From Polaromonas sp. CF318 (lineage in GTDB: Bacteria; Pseudomonadota; Gammaproteobacteria; Burkholderiales; Burkholderiaceae_C): DNA of 64,000 nucleotides. Of the stretch, positions 8,102 to 16,696 are shown in pieces. A program made the position numbers and the translations under genes. The stretch covers positions 1 to 64,000 of the forward strand of contig NZ_AKIV01000018.1 of the NCBI RefSeq assembly GCF_000282655.1, read 5' to 3'. The notes under the pieces are model-generated. The model was not told where the DNA came from and did not search any database. It saw nothing but the letters and a program-made list of their open reading frames with translations. Each line of letters opens with the position of its first letter. Positions within the stretch are counted from its first letter, which is position 1.

Positions 8102-9217
8102 ATGGATTTCGATTTCACCGACGACCAGGAACAACTGCGCGACGCCGTGCGCAAATGGGTGGACAAGGGCTACGGCTTCGAGCGCCGCCGCGGCATCGCC
8201 AAAGCCGGCGGCTTCTCGCGCGAGGCCTACGGCCAGATCGCCGAACTGGGCCTGCCCGGCCTTTACATCCCCGAGGCCGACGGCGGGCTGGGCATGGGCC
8301 CCGTCGAGGGCATGGTGGTGATGGAAGAACTGGGCCGCGGCATCGTGCTGGAGCCTTTTGCCCAGGCGCTGATCGCCGGTGCGGTGCTCGCCGGCTACGC
8401 GCCGGCCGCCCTCAAGGCCGCCTGGCTGCCGAAAATCGCTTCGGGCGAGGCCCTGGTGGTGCTGGCCCACCAGGAACGCGCGGCGCGCTACGACTTCGAA
8501 AAATGTGAAGCCACCGCAACGGCGGCCGGCGACGCCTGGACGCTGGACGGCGGCAAGAGCATAGTCCCGGCCGGCGACCAGGCTGAGGCTTTTATCGTGC
8601 CCGCGATGGCCAAGGGCAAGCTTGCGCTGTTCCTGGTCGAACGCACGGTAGCCGGCGTGGCGACGCGCGGCTACGGCACGCAGGACGGCGGCCGTGCCGC
8701 CGAGGTCACGCTCAAGAATGCGCCCGCCGCGCTGCTCACGCTGGACGGCCTCACCGCCCTGGCCCATGCCGTCGACATCGGCATTGCCGCCACCTGCGCC
8801 GAAGCCGTGGGCGTGATGGACAAGACCCTGGCCATCACCGTCGAGTACATGAACACCCGCAAGCAGTTCGGCGTGGCCATCAGCAGCTTCCAGGCCCTGC
8901 GCCACCGCGTGGCCGACATGAAGATGCAGCTGGAGCTGGCCCGCTCCATGAGTTATTACGCCTCGCTCAAGCTCAACGCCCCGGCCGACGAGCGCCGCCG
9001 GGCCCTGGCCCGCGCCAAGTACCAGCTCGGCGTGTCCATGCGTTTTGTCGGCCAGCAGGCCGTGCAGCTACACGGCGGCATAGGCGTGACCGACGAATAC
9101 ATCGTGAGCCACTACTTCAAGAAGCTGACCCAGCTCGAAATGACCTTTGGCGACACGCTGCACCACCTGGGCGAGGTCTCCAGCCGCATGCAGGACACGG
9201 CCGGCGTGTTTGCCTGA
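8102..9217 (+). CDS. Acyl-CoA dehydrogenase, PimD-like small subunit
   Basis: This 371-aa second acyl-CoA dehydrogenase begins MDFDFTDDQEQLRDAVRKWV. It keeps the C-terminal RKQFGVAISSFQALRHRVAD motif, which in the family binds FAD across the dimer interface, and the QLHGGIGVTDEY motif. The central beta domain is shortened and poorly conserved compared with its neighbour: the usual WT.S loop reads WTLDGGKSIV, so it may not complete a substrate pocket alone. Gene spacing of 32 bases and co-direction with 6888-8069 support a heteromeric enzyme. An AGGAAAC element precedes the start. A catabolic role in dicarboxylate or aromatic-derived acyl-CoA degradation is inferred from the PimCD family. Confidence 0.86.
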   Translation: MDFDFTDDQEQLRDAVRKWVDKGYGFERRRGIAKAGGFSREAYGQIAELGLPGLYIPEADGGLGMGPVEGMVVMEELGRGIVLEPFAQALIAGAVLAGYAPAALKAAWLPKIASGEALVVLAHQERAARYDFEKCEATATAAGDAWTLDGGKSIVPAGDQAEAFIVPAMAKGKLALFLVERTVAGVATRGYGTQDGGRAAEVTLKNAPAALLTLDGLTALAHAVDIGIAATCAEAVGVMDKTLAITVEYMNTRKQFGVAISSFQALRHRVADMKMQLELARSMSYYASLKLNAPADERRRALARAKYQLGVSMRFVGQQAVQLHGGIGVTDEYIVSHYFKKLTQLEMTFGDTLHHLGEVSSRMQDTAGVFA

Positions 9218-9255
9218 AATCGCGGCCTACGGCCTGCGGCGTACGATAGCTCGAC

Positions 9256-9618
9256 TCAAGCCGTCGGGGGTGTTTTGCCGGCGTGCACCCTGGCGATTTG
9301 GGCAAAGCAGCCGAATGCCAGACCGAAGGGCACGCCGACATACAGGAAACCCAGGAAAAAAAGCGCTACCGCTACGCCGTAAAACACAAGAAGCCGGTCG
9401 CGCGTGTGCCAGGAGCGAAAGACCAGCCAGACGGCGGCAAGGACAACGGCAGCCACTTGCAGCATGCGCGCGGGCGCGTCGGCTCCAGCCAGCTTTTGGA
9501 GCCCAGGCAGGGGAAATGGGTGGCTCGACATATGGGCCCACAAGCCGGCAAGGGCAAAGGTGACGGCCCATACAGCGACGAGTGCCACCTCCAGCGCGCG
9601 AGACATGGTGCGTGACAT
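9256..9618 (-). CDS. Hypothetical small membrane protein
   Basis: I do not recognise this 120-aa protein. It has three clear hydrophobic helices: about residues 10-28, 53-67 and 76-100. A GGGAGAAG element stands 4 bases before the ATG at 9618, supporting this start. It reads convergently with the acyl-CoA dehydrogenase pair and lies 87 bases downstream of a second small membrane protein on the same strand, so the two may be cotranscribed. An inner-membrane location is likely; function unknown. Confidence 0.6.
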   Translation of the reverse strand: MSRTMSRALEVALVAVWAVTFALAGLWAHMSSHPFPLPGLQKLAGADAPARMLQVAAVVLAAVWLVFRSWHTRDRLLVFYGVAVALFFLGFLYVGVPFGLAFGCFAQIARVHAGKTPPTA

Positions 9619-9705
9619 CGTGCTTCTCCCGCCGCCTAGCCTGCGCGATGAGCGGCAGCCCCAGGCTGGCGAAGGCCGCGTGCGGCTGCCCGCCCCACGG
9701 GCGGC

Positions 9706-10098
9706 TTAACCGCGTTCCTGCTCATGGGCACCCGGTATTGAGCCGCGGAAAAAGAGCGCCCCAAGGCCAACGCCAAGAAGAACCGCCCCGACATACTGGA
9801 GATTGACCGCCAGCTTCTCCGCTCCAGTGGCGCCCCCCTGGATGAGCGCCAGCAGCATGGCGTGGGCCACCAGGGCCGTCACACCGGCGGCCAGCCACCA
9901 CCGCGTGGGAAGGCGCAAGGCCGCACCATGGCAAAGCTGCAACTCGATCAGCGGAATGGCCGCTGCCGCCAGAAAGACAGGCGAGACACCGATAAATACG
10001 GCGCAACCGCCCAGCAAACCCGCGCCGGCCAGGAGGCAAAACCCGGGCCGGGCAAGGAACGCCCTTGCTTGCTGCTGATGGCTGGCGATCAGGAACAC
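9706..10098 (-). CDS. Hypothetical small membrane protein, GTG start
   Basis: I do not recognise this 130-aa protein. Hydrophobic stretches near residues 18-48, 67-88 and 99-115 suggest three or four membrane helices, and the C-terminus is charged (PGAHEQERG). The start is GTG at 10098, supported by AAGGAG eight bases upstream. It lies 52 bases downstream of the HNH endonuclease gene and upstream of the small membrane protein at 9256-9618, all on the minus strand. No motif indicates a function. Confidence 0.6.
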   Translation of the reverse strand: MFLIASHQQQARAFLARPGFCLLAGAGLLGGCAVFIGVSPVFLAAAAIPLIELQLCHGAALRLPTRWWLAAGVTALVAHAMLLALIQGGATGAEKLAVNLQYVGAVLLGVGLGALFFRGSIPGAHEQERG

Positions 10099-10150
10099 TC
10101 AACGCTCTCCTTGCGATGGGTTCACTGGCCGCCTGGCCTTGCCCAAGCAC

Positions 10151-10708
10151 TCAGGCATGCAGCCGTGAGGTTTTGGGAATATGCGCCATCAAAAACTCCA
10201 TCTGGTCCGCCAGGATGCGGCGGTTGCGCAGGATGAAGTCTTCCCAAAGGCTGGGCACATAAGGTGTGTACAGCAGCGGCATGTGGGCCTGCTCGGGCGT
10301 GCGGCTGCTCTTGCGGTGGTTGCAGGCGCGGCAGGCGGTCACCACGTTCATCCAGGTGTCCACCCCGTTCTGGGCGAAGGGGATGATGTGCTCGCGCGTC
10401 AGGTCTTCCTCGTGGAAATGCCCGCCGCAGTAGGCGCACACATTGCGGTCGCGGGCGAAGAGCTTGCCGTTGGTCAGGCCCGGCTTGAGGTCGAAGGGGT
10501 TGATGTTGGGCACGCCCTTGGTGCCTATGATGCTGTTGACCGTGATGATGGACTGCTGGCCCGTGATCGCGTTGTGGCCGCCGTGGAAGACCACCACCCG
10601 CGCGCCCATCTCCCAGCGCACCTCGTCGGCCGCGTAATGCAGCACGGCTTGTTCAAGGCTGATCCACGACTGTGGCAATCCCTGGGCTGAGAGCTTCAAG
10701 ACCTTCAA
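10151..10708 (-). CDS. HNH endonuclease family protein, TTG start
   Basis: This 185-aa protein has a complete HNH core with a structural zinc site: CAYC at 91-94, REHIIP with His107, Asn121 in WMNVVTAC, and CRAC closing at 129 followed by Asn-His. The N-terminal 85 residues form a domain typical of this proteobacterial HNH subgroup. The start is TTG at 10708: GGAGG lies 6 bases upstream and no in-frame ATG fits. Some family members are homing or restriction nucleases, but single-copy chromosomal HNH proteins like this have no settled role. A 20-bp palindrome reminiscent of a LexA box sits 41 bases upstream (10749-10768). Confidence 0.85.
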   Translation of the reverse strand: MKVLKLSAQGLPQSWISLEQAVLHYAADEVRWEMGARVVVFHGGHNAITGQQSIITVNSIIGTKGVPNINPFDLKPGLTNGKLFARDRNVCAYCGGHFHEEDLTREHIIPFAQNGVDTWMNVVTACRACNHRKSSRTPEQAHMPLLYTPYVPSLWEDFILRNRRILADQMEFLMAHIPKTSRLHA

Positions 10709-10748
10709 AACGAACCTCCATCAAGGTGGACGACGCATGAGACACGGT

Positions 10749-10768
10749 ACTGTGTATCAATATACAGT
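10749..10768. promoter_or_regulatory. 20-bp LexA-like palindrome between HNH gene and ribF
   Basis: ACTGTGTATCAATATACAGT pairs in eight of ten positions around its centre and has the CTGT...ACAG ends of an SOS box. The spacer is ten bases instead of the eight of the classical LexA site. It lies in a low-GC patch 41 bases upstream of the HNH gene start and 93 bases upstream of ribF. It is a probable operator for an unidentified regulator; LexA is possible but not the only reading. Confidence 0.45.
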
Positions 10769-10860
10769 GAAATTGTGAAAAACGCCCCCAAATCCCCCAT
10801 TAACCACGTTCAAGCCCCGCTTGACCGGGCTCCGGCGCTACAAAAACGATAATTGTCCCC

Positions 10861-11892
10861 ATGAAAGTTTTCCGTGGCTACCACCATCCCCAACTGGCCG
10901 AACACTGCGCCCTGACCATAGGCAACTTCGACGGCGTGCACCGCGGCCACCAGGCCATGCTGGCGCTGCTGAAAAACGAAGCCCAGCACCGCGGGGTACC
11001 CAGTTGCGTCATGAGCTTCGAACCCCACCCGCGCGACTATTTCGCGGCCGTGGCGCGCAAGCCCGAACTCGCGCCGGCCCGCATCGCCACCCTGCGCGAC
11101 AAGCTCACCGAACTGGCGCGCTGCGGCATAGACCAGTGCGTGGTGCTGCCCTTCAACGCCGCGCTGGCCTCCCAGCCGGCCGAAGCCTTTATCCAGGACG
11201 TGCTGGTGCGCGGCCTGGGGGTCAAATACGTGCTGGTGGGCGACGACTTCCGCTTCGGCGCCAAACGCGTGGGCGACTACGCCATGCTGGACGCCGCCGG
11301 CGAGCGCCTGGGCTTTGACGTGGCCCGCATGAACAGCTACGAGGTGCACGGCACCCGGGTCTCCAGCTCCGCCGTGCGTGAGGCCCTGGCCCAGGGCCGC
11401 ATGGACCGCGTCGCCGGCCTGCTGGGCCGGCCCTACAGCGTCTCCGGCCATGTGGTGCACGGCCGCAAACTCGGGCGCGACCTCGGTTTTCGCACCCTCA
11501 ACCTGCGTTTTTCCCACTGGAAACCGGCCGCCGGCGGGATTTTTGCGGTACAGGTGCACGGCCTGGCCGACAAAGCCGTCCCGGGCGTGGCCAACCTGGG
11601 CATACGGCCCTCGCTGGACCCGGCCGACGTCAACGGCGGGCGGGTGCTACTGGAGACGCATTGCCTCGAATGGCCCGCCGGCCTGGGCCCCGAGGGGGCA
11701 TACGGTAAAATCATCCGCGTGGAACTGCTGCACAAACTGCACGACGAACTGAAATATGACAGCCTGGAGAGCCTGAAAACAGGCATCGCCAGGGACTGCG
11801 ACGAGGCGCGGGCGTTTTTTGCCCTGCCCCGGTCGTTTTCAGCCGCCATGCACACGGAAACCAGCCGCCAGACCACGCGCGACCGAATTTAG
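10861..11892 (+). CDS. ribF: Bifunctional riboflavin kinase/FAD synthetase RibF
   Basis: This 343-aa bifunctional enzyme makes FMN then FAD. The N-terminal FAD synthetase domain has the nucleotidyltransferase loop GNFDGVHRGH at residues 21-30 and the later RVSSSAVREAL motif. The C-terminal riboflavin kinase domain begins near residue 190. Its usual GxPTAN motif reads GFRTLNL, keeping Thr and Asn but not Pro and Ala. Cytoplasmic. It is followed by ileS and lspA, a conserved order in many proteobacteria, although 107 bases separate it from ileS. Confidence 0.95.
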   Translation: MKVFRGYHHPQLAEHCALTIGNFDGVHRGHQAMLALLKNEAQHRGVPSCVMSFEPHPRDYFAAVARKPELAPARIATLRDKLTELARCGIDQCVVLPFNAALASQPAEAFIQDVLVRGLGVKYVLVGDDFRFGAKRVGDYAMLDAAGERLGFDVARMNSYEVHGTRVSSSAVREALAQGRMDRVAGLLGRPYSVSGHVVHGRKLGRDLGFRTLNLRFSHWKPAAGGIFAVQVHGLADKAVPGVANLGIRPSLDPADVNGGRVLLETHCLEWPAGLGPEGAYGKIIRVELLHKLHDELKYDSLESLKTGIARDCDEARAFFALPRSFSAAMHTETSRQTTRDRI

Positions 11893-11999
11893 ACGATCTC
11901 GTCGCCTCTGGCCCCGCCCTGCTTTCACGGCGGATGGCTTTCCTTCCCACCGTATGGCCGGCGCCCCGCTTTCCCGGGCCGCCCTAACAAAAGCATCCC

Positions 12000-14843
12000 A
12001 TGTCCGAGACCAAAACCGATTACCGCAGCACCCTGAACCTGCCTGACACCCCGTTTCCCATGCGCGGCGACCTGCCCAAGCGCGAAGCCGGCTGGGCCAA
12101 GGAATGGGAGGACAAAGGCATTTACAAAAAACTGCGCGACGTGCGGGCCGGCAAGCCCAAGTTCGTGCTGCACGACGGCCCGCCCTATGCCAACGGCAAG
12201 ATCCACATCGGCCACGCCGTCAACAAGGTCCTGAAAGACATGATCGTCAAGGCGCGCCAGCTCAAGGGCCTGGACGCGATCTATGTGCCCGGCTGGGACT
12301 GCCACGGCCTGCCTATCGAAAACGCGATCGAAAAACTGCACGGCCGCAACCTGCCACGCGACGAGGTGCAGGCCAAGAGCCGCGCCTTCGCCACCGAGCA
12401 GATCGAGGGCCAGCGCGCCGACTTCAAGCGCCTGGGCGTGCTCGGCGAGTGGGACAATCCCTACCGCACCATGGATTTCGCCAACGAGGCCAATGAAATC
12501 CGCGCGCTCAAACGCATCATGGAGCGCGGTTTTGTCTACCGCGGCCTGAAACCCGTGTACTGGTGTTTCGACTGCGGCTCCTCGCTGGCCGAGTTTGAAA
12601 TCGAGTACGCCGACAAGAAATCCAGCACGCTGGACGTCGGCTTCAAATGCGCCGAGCCGCAAAAGCTGGCGCTGGCCTTCGGCCAGGCCGCGCTAAGCAA
12701 GGATGCCTTCGCCGTCATCTGGACCACGACCGCATGGACCATCCCCGCCAACCAGGCGCTGAACCTGAACCCCGATCTCGAGTATTCGCTGGTGGACACC
12801 GAGCGCGGCCTGCTGGTGCTGGCCTCGGTGCTGGTCGACAAATGCCTGGAACGCTTTCAGCTGGAAGGGCGCGTCATCGCGGTCACCAAGGGTGAAAACC
12901 TCGCGAAGATCAACTTCCAGCACCCGTTTTACGACGCCGACCCGGGCTATCGCCGCTTCAGCCCGGTGTTCCTGGCCGACTACGCCACCGCCGACGACGG
13001 CACGGGTATCGTGCACTCCTCGCCCGCCTATGGCGTGGAAGACTTTAACTCCTGCGTGGCCAACGGCATCGCCCACGAGGACATCCTCAACCCGGTGCAG
13101 GGCAACGGCCGCTACGTCGATGATCTGCCGTTTTTCGGCGGTCTCAACATCTGGAAGGCCGCGCCGCTGGTCATCGAGAAGCTGCGCGAGCACGGCCGCC
13201 TCTTCGCCACGCAGGACATCCAGCACAGCTACCCGCACTGCTGGCGCCACAAGACGCCGGTGATCTACCGCGCGGCGGCCCAGTGGTTCATCCGCATGGA
13301 CGGCGAAACCGCCGGCACCCAGGGCGTGTTCGCCAGCGACAAGGCCGGCAAGACCCTGCGCGAGCTGGCCCTGGCCGCCATCGAGGAAACCAGCTTCTAC
13401 CCCGAAAACGGCAAGGCCCGGCTGCGCGACATGATCGCCGGGCGGCCCGACTGGTGCATCAGCCGCCAGCGCAACTGGGGCGTGCCCCTGCCCTTTTTCA
13501 TCCACACCGCCACCGGCGAGCTGCACCCGCGCACCATGGAGATCATGGACCAGGCCGCCCGCATGGTGGAGGCCGGTGGCATCGAGGCCTGGAGCAAGGC
13601 CAGCGCCGAATCCATCCTGGGCGCCGAAGCGGCCGACTACATCAAGAGCACCGACATCCTCGACGTCTGGTTCGACTCCGGCACCACGCACGACCACGTG
13701 CTGCGCCACAGCCACGCCGCGCAGTCGACCTGGCCGGCCGACCTCTACCTCGAGGGCCACGACCAGCACCGCGGCTGGTTCCATTCCTCGCTGCTCACCG
13801 CCTGCGCGATGTACGACCGCGCGCCCTACAAGGGCCTGCTCACGCACGGCTTCACCGTGGACGGCAAGGGCCGCAAGATGAGCAAGAGCGAAGGCAACGT
13901 CGTGGTGCCGCAGGAGGTCAGCGACAAGCTGGGCGCCGAGATCATCCGCCTCTGGTGCGCCTCGACCGACTATTCGGGCGACCTGGGCATTGACGACAAG
14001 ATCCTGGCCCGCGTGGTCGATGCCTACCGCCGCATCCGCAACACGCTGCGCTTCCTGATGGCCAACGTCAGCGACTTCGACCCGGCCAAGGACGCCGTGC
14101 CGTTTGACCAGATGCTGGAGATAGACCGCTACGCGCTGAGCCGCGCTTCGCAGCTGCAGGCCGACATCCTGGCGCATTACGAGGTCTATGAATTCCACCC
14201 GGTGGTCTCCAAGCTGCAGATCTACTGCAGCGAAGACCTGGGCTCCTTCTACCTCGACATCCTCAAGGACCGGCTCTACACCACCGGCCCCAAATCGCTG
14301 GCCCGCCGCAGCGCGCAGACCGCGCTCTGGCAGATCACGCACGCCATGCTGCGCTGGATGGCGCCTTTCCTGAGCTTCACGGCCGAAGAGGCCTGGAAGG
14401 TGTTCGGCTCGTCCGAGTCCATCTTCATGGAAACGTACTCCGAGTTTCCCGCGCCCGACGCGGCGCTGCTGGCCAAGTGGTCGCGCATCCGCGAGCTGCG
14501 CGATGACGCCAATAAGTTCATTGAAAATCTCAGATCAGAAGGGAAAGTCGGTTCGTCACTCCAAGCGAATCTGACCCTGCGTTTAAACAAAAAAGACCTT
14601 GCGTTGCTGTCGTCCTTGGGCGAAGACCTGAAGTTCGTATTCATAACCTCAGCAGTACTTATCGACCCTGTTCCCATGCCAGATGACGTAAGTTCTGTCG
14701 GAGTCGAGGCTTCTACGGCTCAAAAATGCGAGCGCTGCTGGCACTACCGCGCCGATGTGGGCCACGACCCGGCCCACCCGACGATTTGCGGCCGCTGCAC
14801 CAGCAACCTGTTCGGCGCCGGTGAAGCGCGGAAGTTCGCGTAA
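12000..14843 (+). CDS. ileS: Isoleucyl-tRNA synthetase IleS
   Basis: This 947-aa class I synthetase has the HIGH motif at residues 69-72, KMSKS at 626-630, the central CP1 editing domain (with [13 protein letters not shown]) and a C-terminal zinc ribbon of CERCWHYR and CGRC. Length and order match bacterial IleS. The lspA start overlaps its stop by one base (14843). One oddity: bases about 14505-14725, in the anticodon-binding C-terminal part, drop to about 45-50 % GC with rare codons, while flanking sequence is near 65-70 %. The frame is intact, so this looks like a recombined or differently evolving patch rather than damage. Confidence 0.97.
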   Translation: MSETKTDYRSTLNLPDTPFPMRGDLPKREAGWAKEWEDKGIYKKLRDVRAGKPKFVLHDGPPYANGKIHIGHAVNKVLKDMIVKARQLKGLDAIYVPGWDCHGLPIENAIEKLHGRNLPRDEVQAKSRAFATEQIEGQRADFKRLGVLGEWDNPYRTMDFANEANEIRALKRIMERGFVYRGLKPVYWCFDCGSSLAEFEIEYADKKSSTLDVGFKCAEPQKLALAFGQAALSKDAFAVIWTTTAWTIPANQALNLNPDLEYSLVDTERGLLVLASVLVDKCLERFQLEGRVIAVTKGENLAKINFQHPFYDADPGYRRFSPVFLADYATADDGTGIVHSSPAYGVEDFNSCVANGIAHEDILNPVQGNGRYVDDLPFFGGLNIWKAAPLVIEKLREHGRLFATQDIQHSYPHCWRHKTPVIYRAAAQWFIRMDGETAGTQGVFASDKAGKTLRELALAAIEETSFYPENGKARLRDMIAGRPDWCISRQRNWGVPLPFFIHTATGELHPRTMEIMDQAARMVEAGGIEAWSKASAESILGAEAADYIKSTDILDVWFDSGTTHDHVLRHSHAAQSTWPADLYLEGHDQHRGWFHSSLLTACAMYDRAPYKGLLTHGFTVDGKGRKMSKSEGNVVVPQEVSDKLGAEIIRLWCASTDYSGDLGIDDKILARVVDAYRRIRNTLRFLMANVSDFDPAKDAVPFDQMLEIDRYALSRASQLQADILAHYEVYEFHPVVSKLQIYCSEDLGSFYLDILKDRLYTTGPKSLARRSAQTALWQITHAMLRWMAPFLSFTAEEAWKVFGSSESIFMETYSEFPAPDAALLAKWSRIRELRDDANKFIENLRSEGKVGSSLQANLTLRLNKKDLALLSSLGEDLKFVFITSAVLIDPVPMPDDVSSVGVEASTAQKCERCWHYRADVGHDPAHPTICGRCTSNLFGAGEARKFA

Positions 14844-15343
14844 TGGCCAAAACCACCTTCACGCGCTCCCCAAGTTCGCTGCTTCCCTGGCTGGGCCTGG
14901 CGCTCATCATCCTGATCGCCGACCAGTTCACCAAGGTGCTGATCCTGGGCTACTACCACCTGGGCGACTCCACCTACGTGACCAGCTTCTTCAACGTGGT
15001 GCGGGTGCACAACACCGGCGCGGCCTTTTCCTTCCTGGCCGAAGCCTCGGGCTGGCAGCGCTGGTTCTTCACCGCCATCGGCATCGCGGCGGCGCTGTTC
15101 ATCCTGTGGATGCTGCGCTCGCACGCCGGGCAAAAGCTGTTCTGCTTCGCGCTGGCCTGCATCCTGGGCGGCGCCCTGGGCAACGTGATCGACCGCGCGC
15201 TGCACGGCTATGTGGTGGACTTCCTGCAGTTCCACTGGGGCGGCTGGTACTTCCCGTCCTTCAACATCGCCGACAGCGCCATCACCGTGGGCGCAGTCTG
15301 CCTGATCCTGGACGAGCTGCTGCGGGTGCGCAAAACCAGTTAG
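14843..15343 (+). CDS. lspA: Lipoprotein signal peptidase LspA
   Basis: This 166-aa integral membrane aspartyl protease removes signal peptides from diacylglyceryl-modified prolipoproteins. It has four hydrophobic helices. The catalytic aspartates are Asp126 in YVVDFLQF and Asp144 in FNIADSAI, with the conserved NVIDR and NTGAAFSFL motifs between and before. Its ATG shares a base with the ileS stop, so translation is coupled to ileS, as in many proteobacteria. Confidence 0.97.
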   Translation: MAKTTFTRSPSSLLPWLGLALIILIADQFTKVLILGYYHLGDSTYVTSFFNVVRVHNTGAAFSFLAEASGWQRWFFTAIGIAAALFILWMLRSHAGQKLFCFALACILGGALGNVIDRALHGYVVDFLQFHWGGWYFPSFNIADSAITVGAVCLILDELLRVRKTS

Positions 15344-15499
15344 GTCGTCGGCGGCCTGTGCCGGGGTTTCCGCGGCTTGGGGCAAGGCATCGCCCGATTC
15401 CGGGAAAAACACCGATTTGGAGTGCAAAATCAGGTTCTGGCCGCGCCGCGGCCACCTGATGAACAACAACTCACGCCAAACCCGTTTTTGCCACGCTTG

Positions 15500-16696
15500 A
15501 TGCCCTCAGAGTCCTTCCCTGCTTTTCTTGCCGACACGGGCCGGCACGCCAGGCACTGGCTGTTCGAGTCCGCCCTGCCCCTGTGGTGGGAGCGCGGCGC
15601 GGACCACGCAGGCGGCGGTTTCCATGAAAAGCTGGGCCAGGACGGCCTGCCCATCGGCAAGCCGGTGCGCGTGCGGGTGCAGGCGCGGCAGACCTATGTG
15701 TATGCCCGGGCCGGCGCCCTGGGCTGGAGCGGCCCCTGGCGGGCAGCCATGCGGCATGGCCTGTCCTTCATGCTCTCGCGCTACCCCCGGCCCGACGGCC
15801 TGTTCCGCAGCACGCTGGACACCGGCGACGAAAGCATAGACCTCTACGACCAGGCCTTTGTGCTGTTCGCGCTGGCGCATGCCTATGAAGCCGAGGGCCG
15901 GCCGCGCGAACTGCTGGACACCGCCCAGGCCCTGCTGCGGCAAATCGAAACCGCGCTGGCGCTGGACGAAGGCGGCTATTACGACGGCCTGCCGCGGCAG
16001 CCCATCCTCAAGTCCAACCCGCTCATGCATTTGCTCGAAGCCCTGCTGGCCTGGGTGGCCATGGGGGTGCAGGGCCGCTTCCGCACGGCGGCCCTGGCAC
16101 TGTGCGAGCTGGCGACCGCACGCCTGATCCATCCGGCCAATGGCGCCATCGGCGAACTCTTCACCACCGGCTGGGCGCCGCTGGGCGAGCCCCAGGAGCG
16201 CCTGTATGAACCCGGCCACCAGTTTGAATGGGCGTACCTGCTGCTGCAGGCCGAGGGCCTGCTGGGCATCAACGCACGCAGCGAAGCCATCGCGCTCGAA
16301 AACTTCGGCCGCACCTTCGGCATCGCCCGCGAACGCCAGGTCGCGCTGTTTGCCGTCGATGAAGCGGGCAAGCCCACGGACCGCAGGGCGCGGCTCTGGG
16401 CGCAGACCGAAAGGCTCAGGACCTCGCTGCTGTTCGCCACGCAAGGCCTGGGCGATACGGCCTCCTGCCAGGCCGCCGCGGCCGGCAGTTTTACAGGCTT
16501 GATGCGTTTCCTGGCCACCGACATTCCCGGCCTGTGGCATGAATGGCAGCGCGAGGACGGCGGCTTTGATCCCGCGCCCTCGCCGGCCTCCTCGCTTTAC
16601 CATTTGATGACCGGCCTCGAAAGCCTGTTGGCCTTTGCTCCCCTGACGCCTGCGGCACATCGCCCCGGCATTGTTGAACGGACAATCACCGCATGA
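15500..16696 (+). CDS. AGE-family sugar epimerase/isomerase
   Basis: This 398-aa protein belongs to the N-acylglucosamine 2-epimerase family, an (alpha/alpha)6 barrel that also includes mannose isomerases and aldose-ketose isomerases. Visible motifs are GGFHEKL near residue 35, RVQARQTYVYA, SNPLMHLLEALLAW, the EPGHQFEWAYLL catalytic-His region and LWHEW near the C-terminus. The ATG at 15500 is preferred because the open frame upstream lacks family similarity. The substrate is not determined. Its stop overlaps the start of the Na/Pi symporter (ATGA at 16693-16696), so the two are cotranscribed although their functions are not obviously linked. Confidence 0.85.
   Translation: MPSESFPAFLADTGRHARHWLFESALPLWWERGADHAGGGFHEKLGQDGLPIGKPVRVRVQARQTYVYARAGALGWSGPWRAAMRHGLSFMLSRYPRPDGLFRSTLDTGDESIDLYDQAFVLFALAHAYEAEGRPRELLDTAQALLRQIETALALDEGGYYDGLPRQPILKSNPLMHLLEALLAWVAMGVQGRFRTAALALCELATARLIHPANGAIGELFTTGWAPLGEPQERLYEPGHQFEWAYLLLQAEGLLGINARSEAIALENFGRTFGIARERQVALFAVDEAGKPTDRRARLWAQTERLRTSLLFATQGLGDTASCQAAAAGSFTGLMRFLATDIPGLWHEWQREDGGFDPAPSPASSLYHLMTGLESLLAFAPLTPAAHRPGIVERTITA

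Noticed and set aside
12693-14342. Antisense open frame of 549 codons in ileS
   Set aside because: Shadow of ileS; ileS has full family motifs through this interval.
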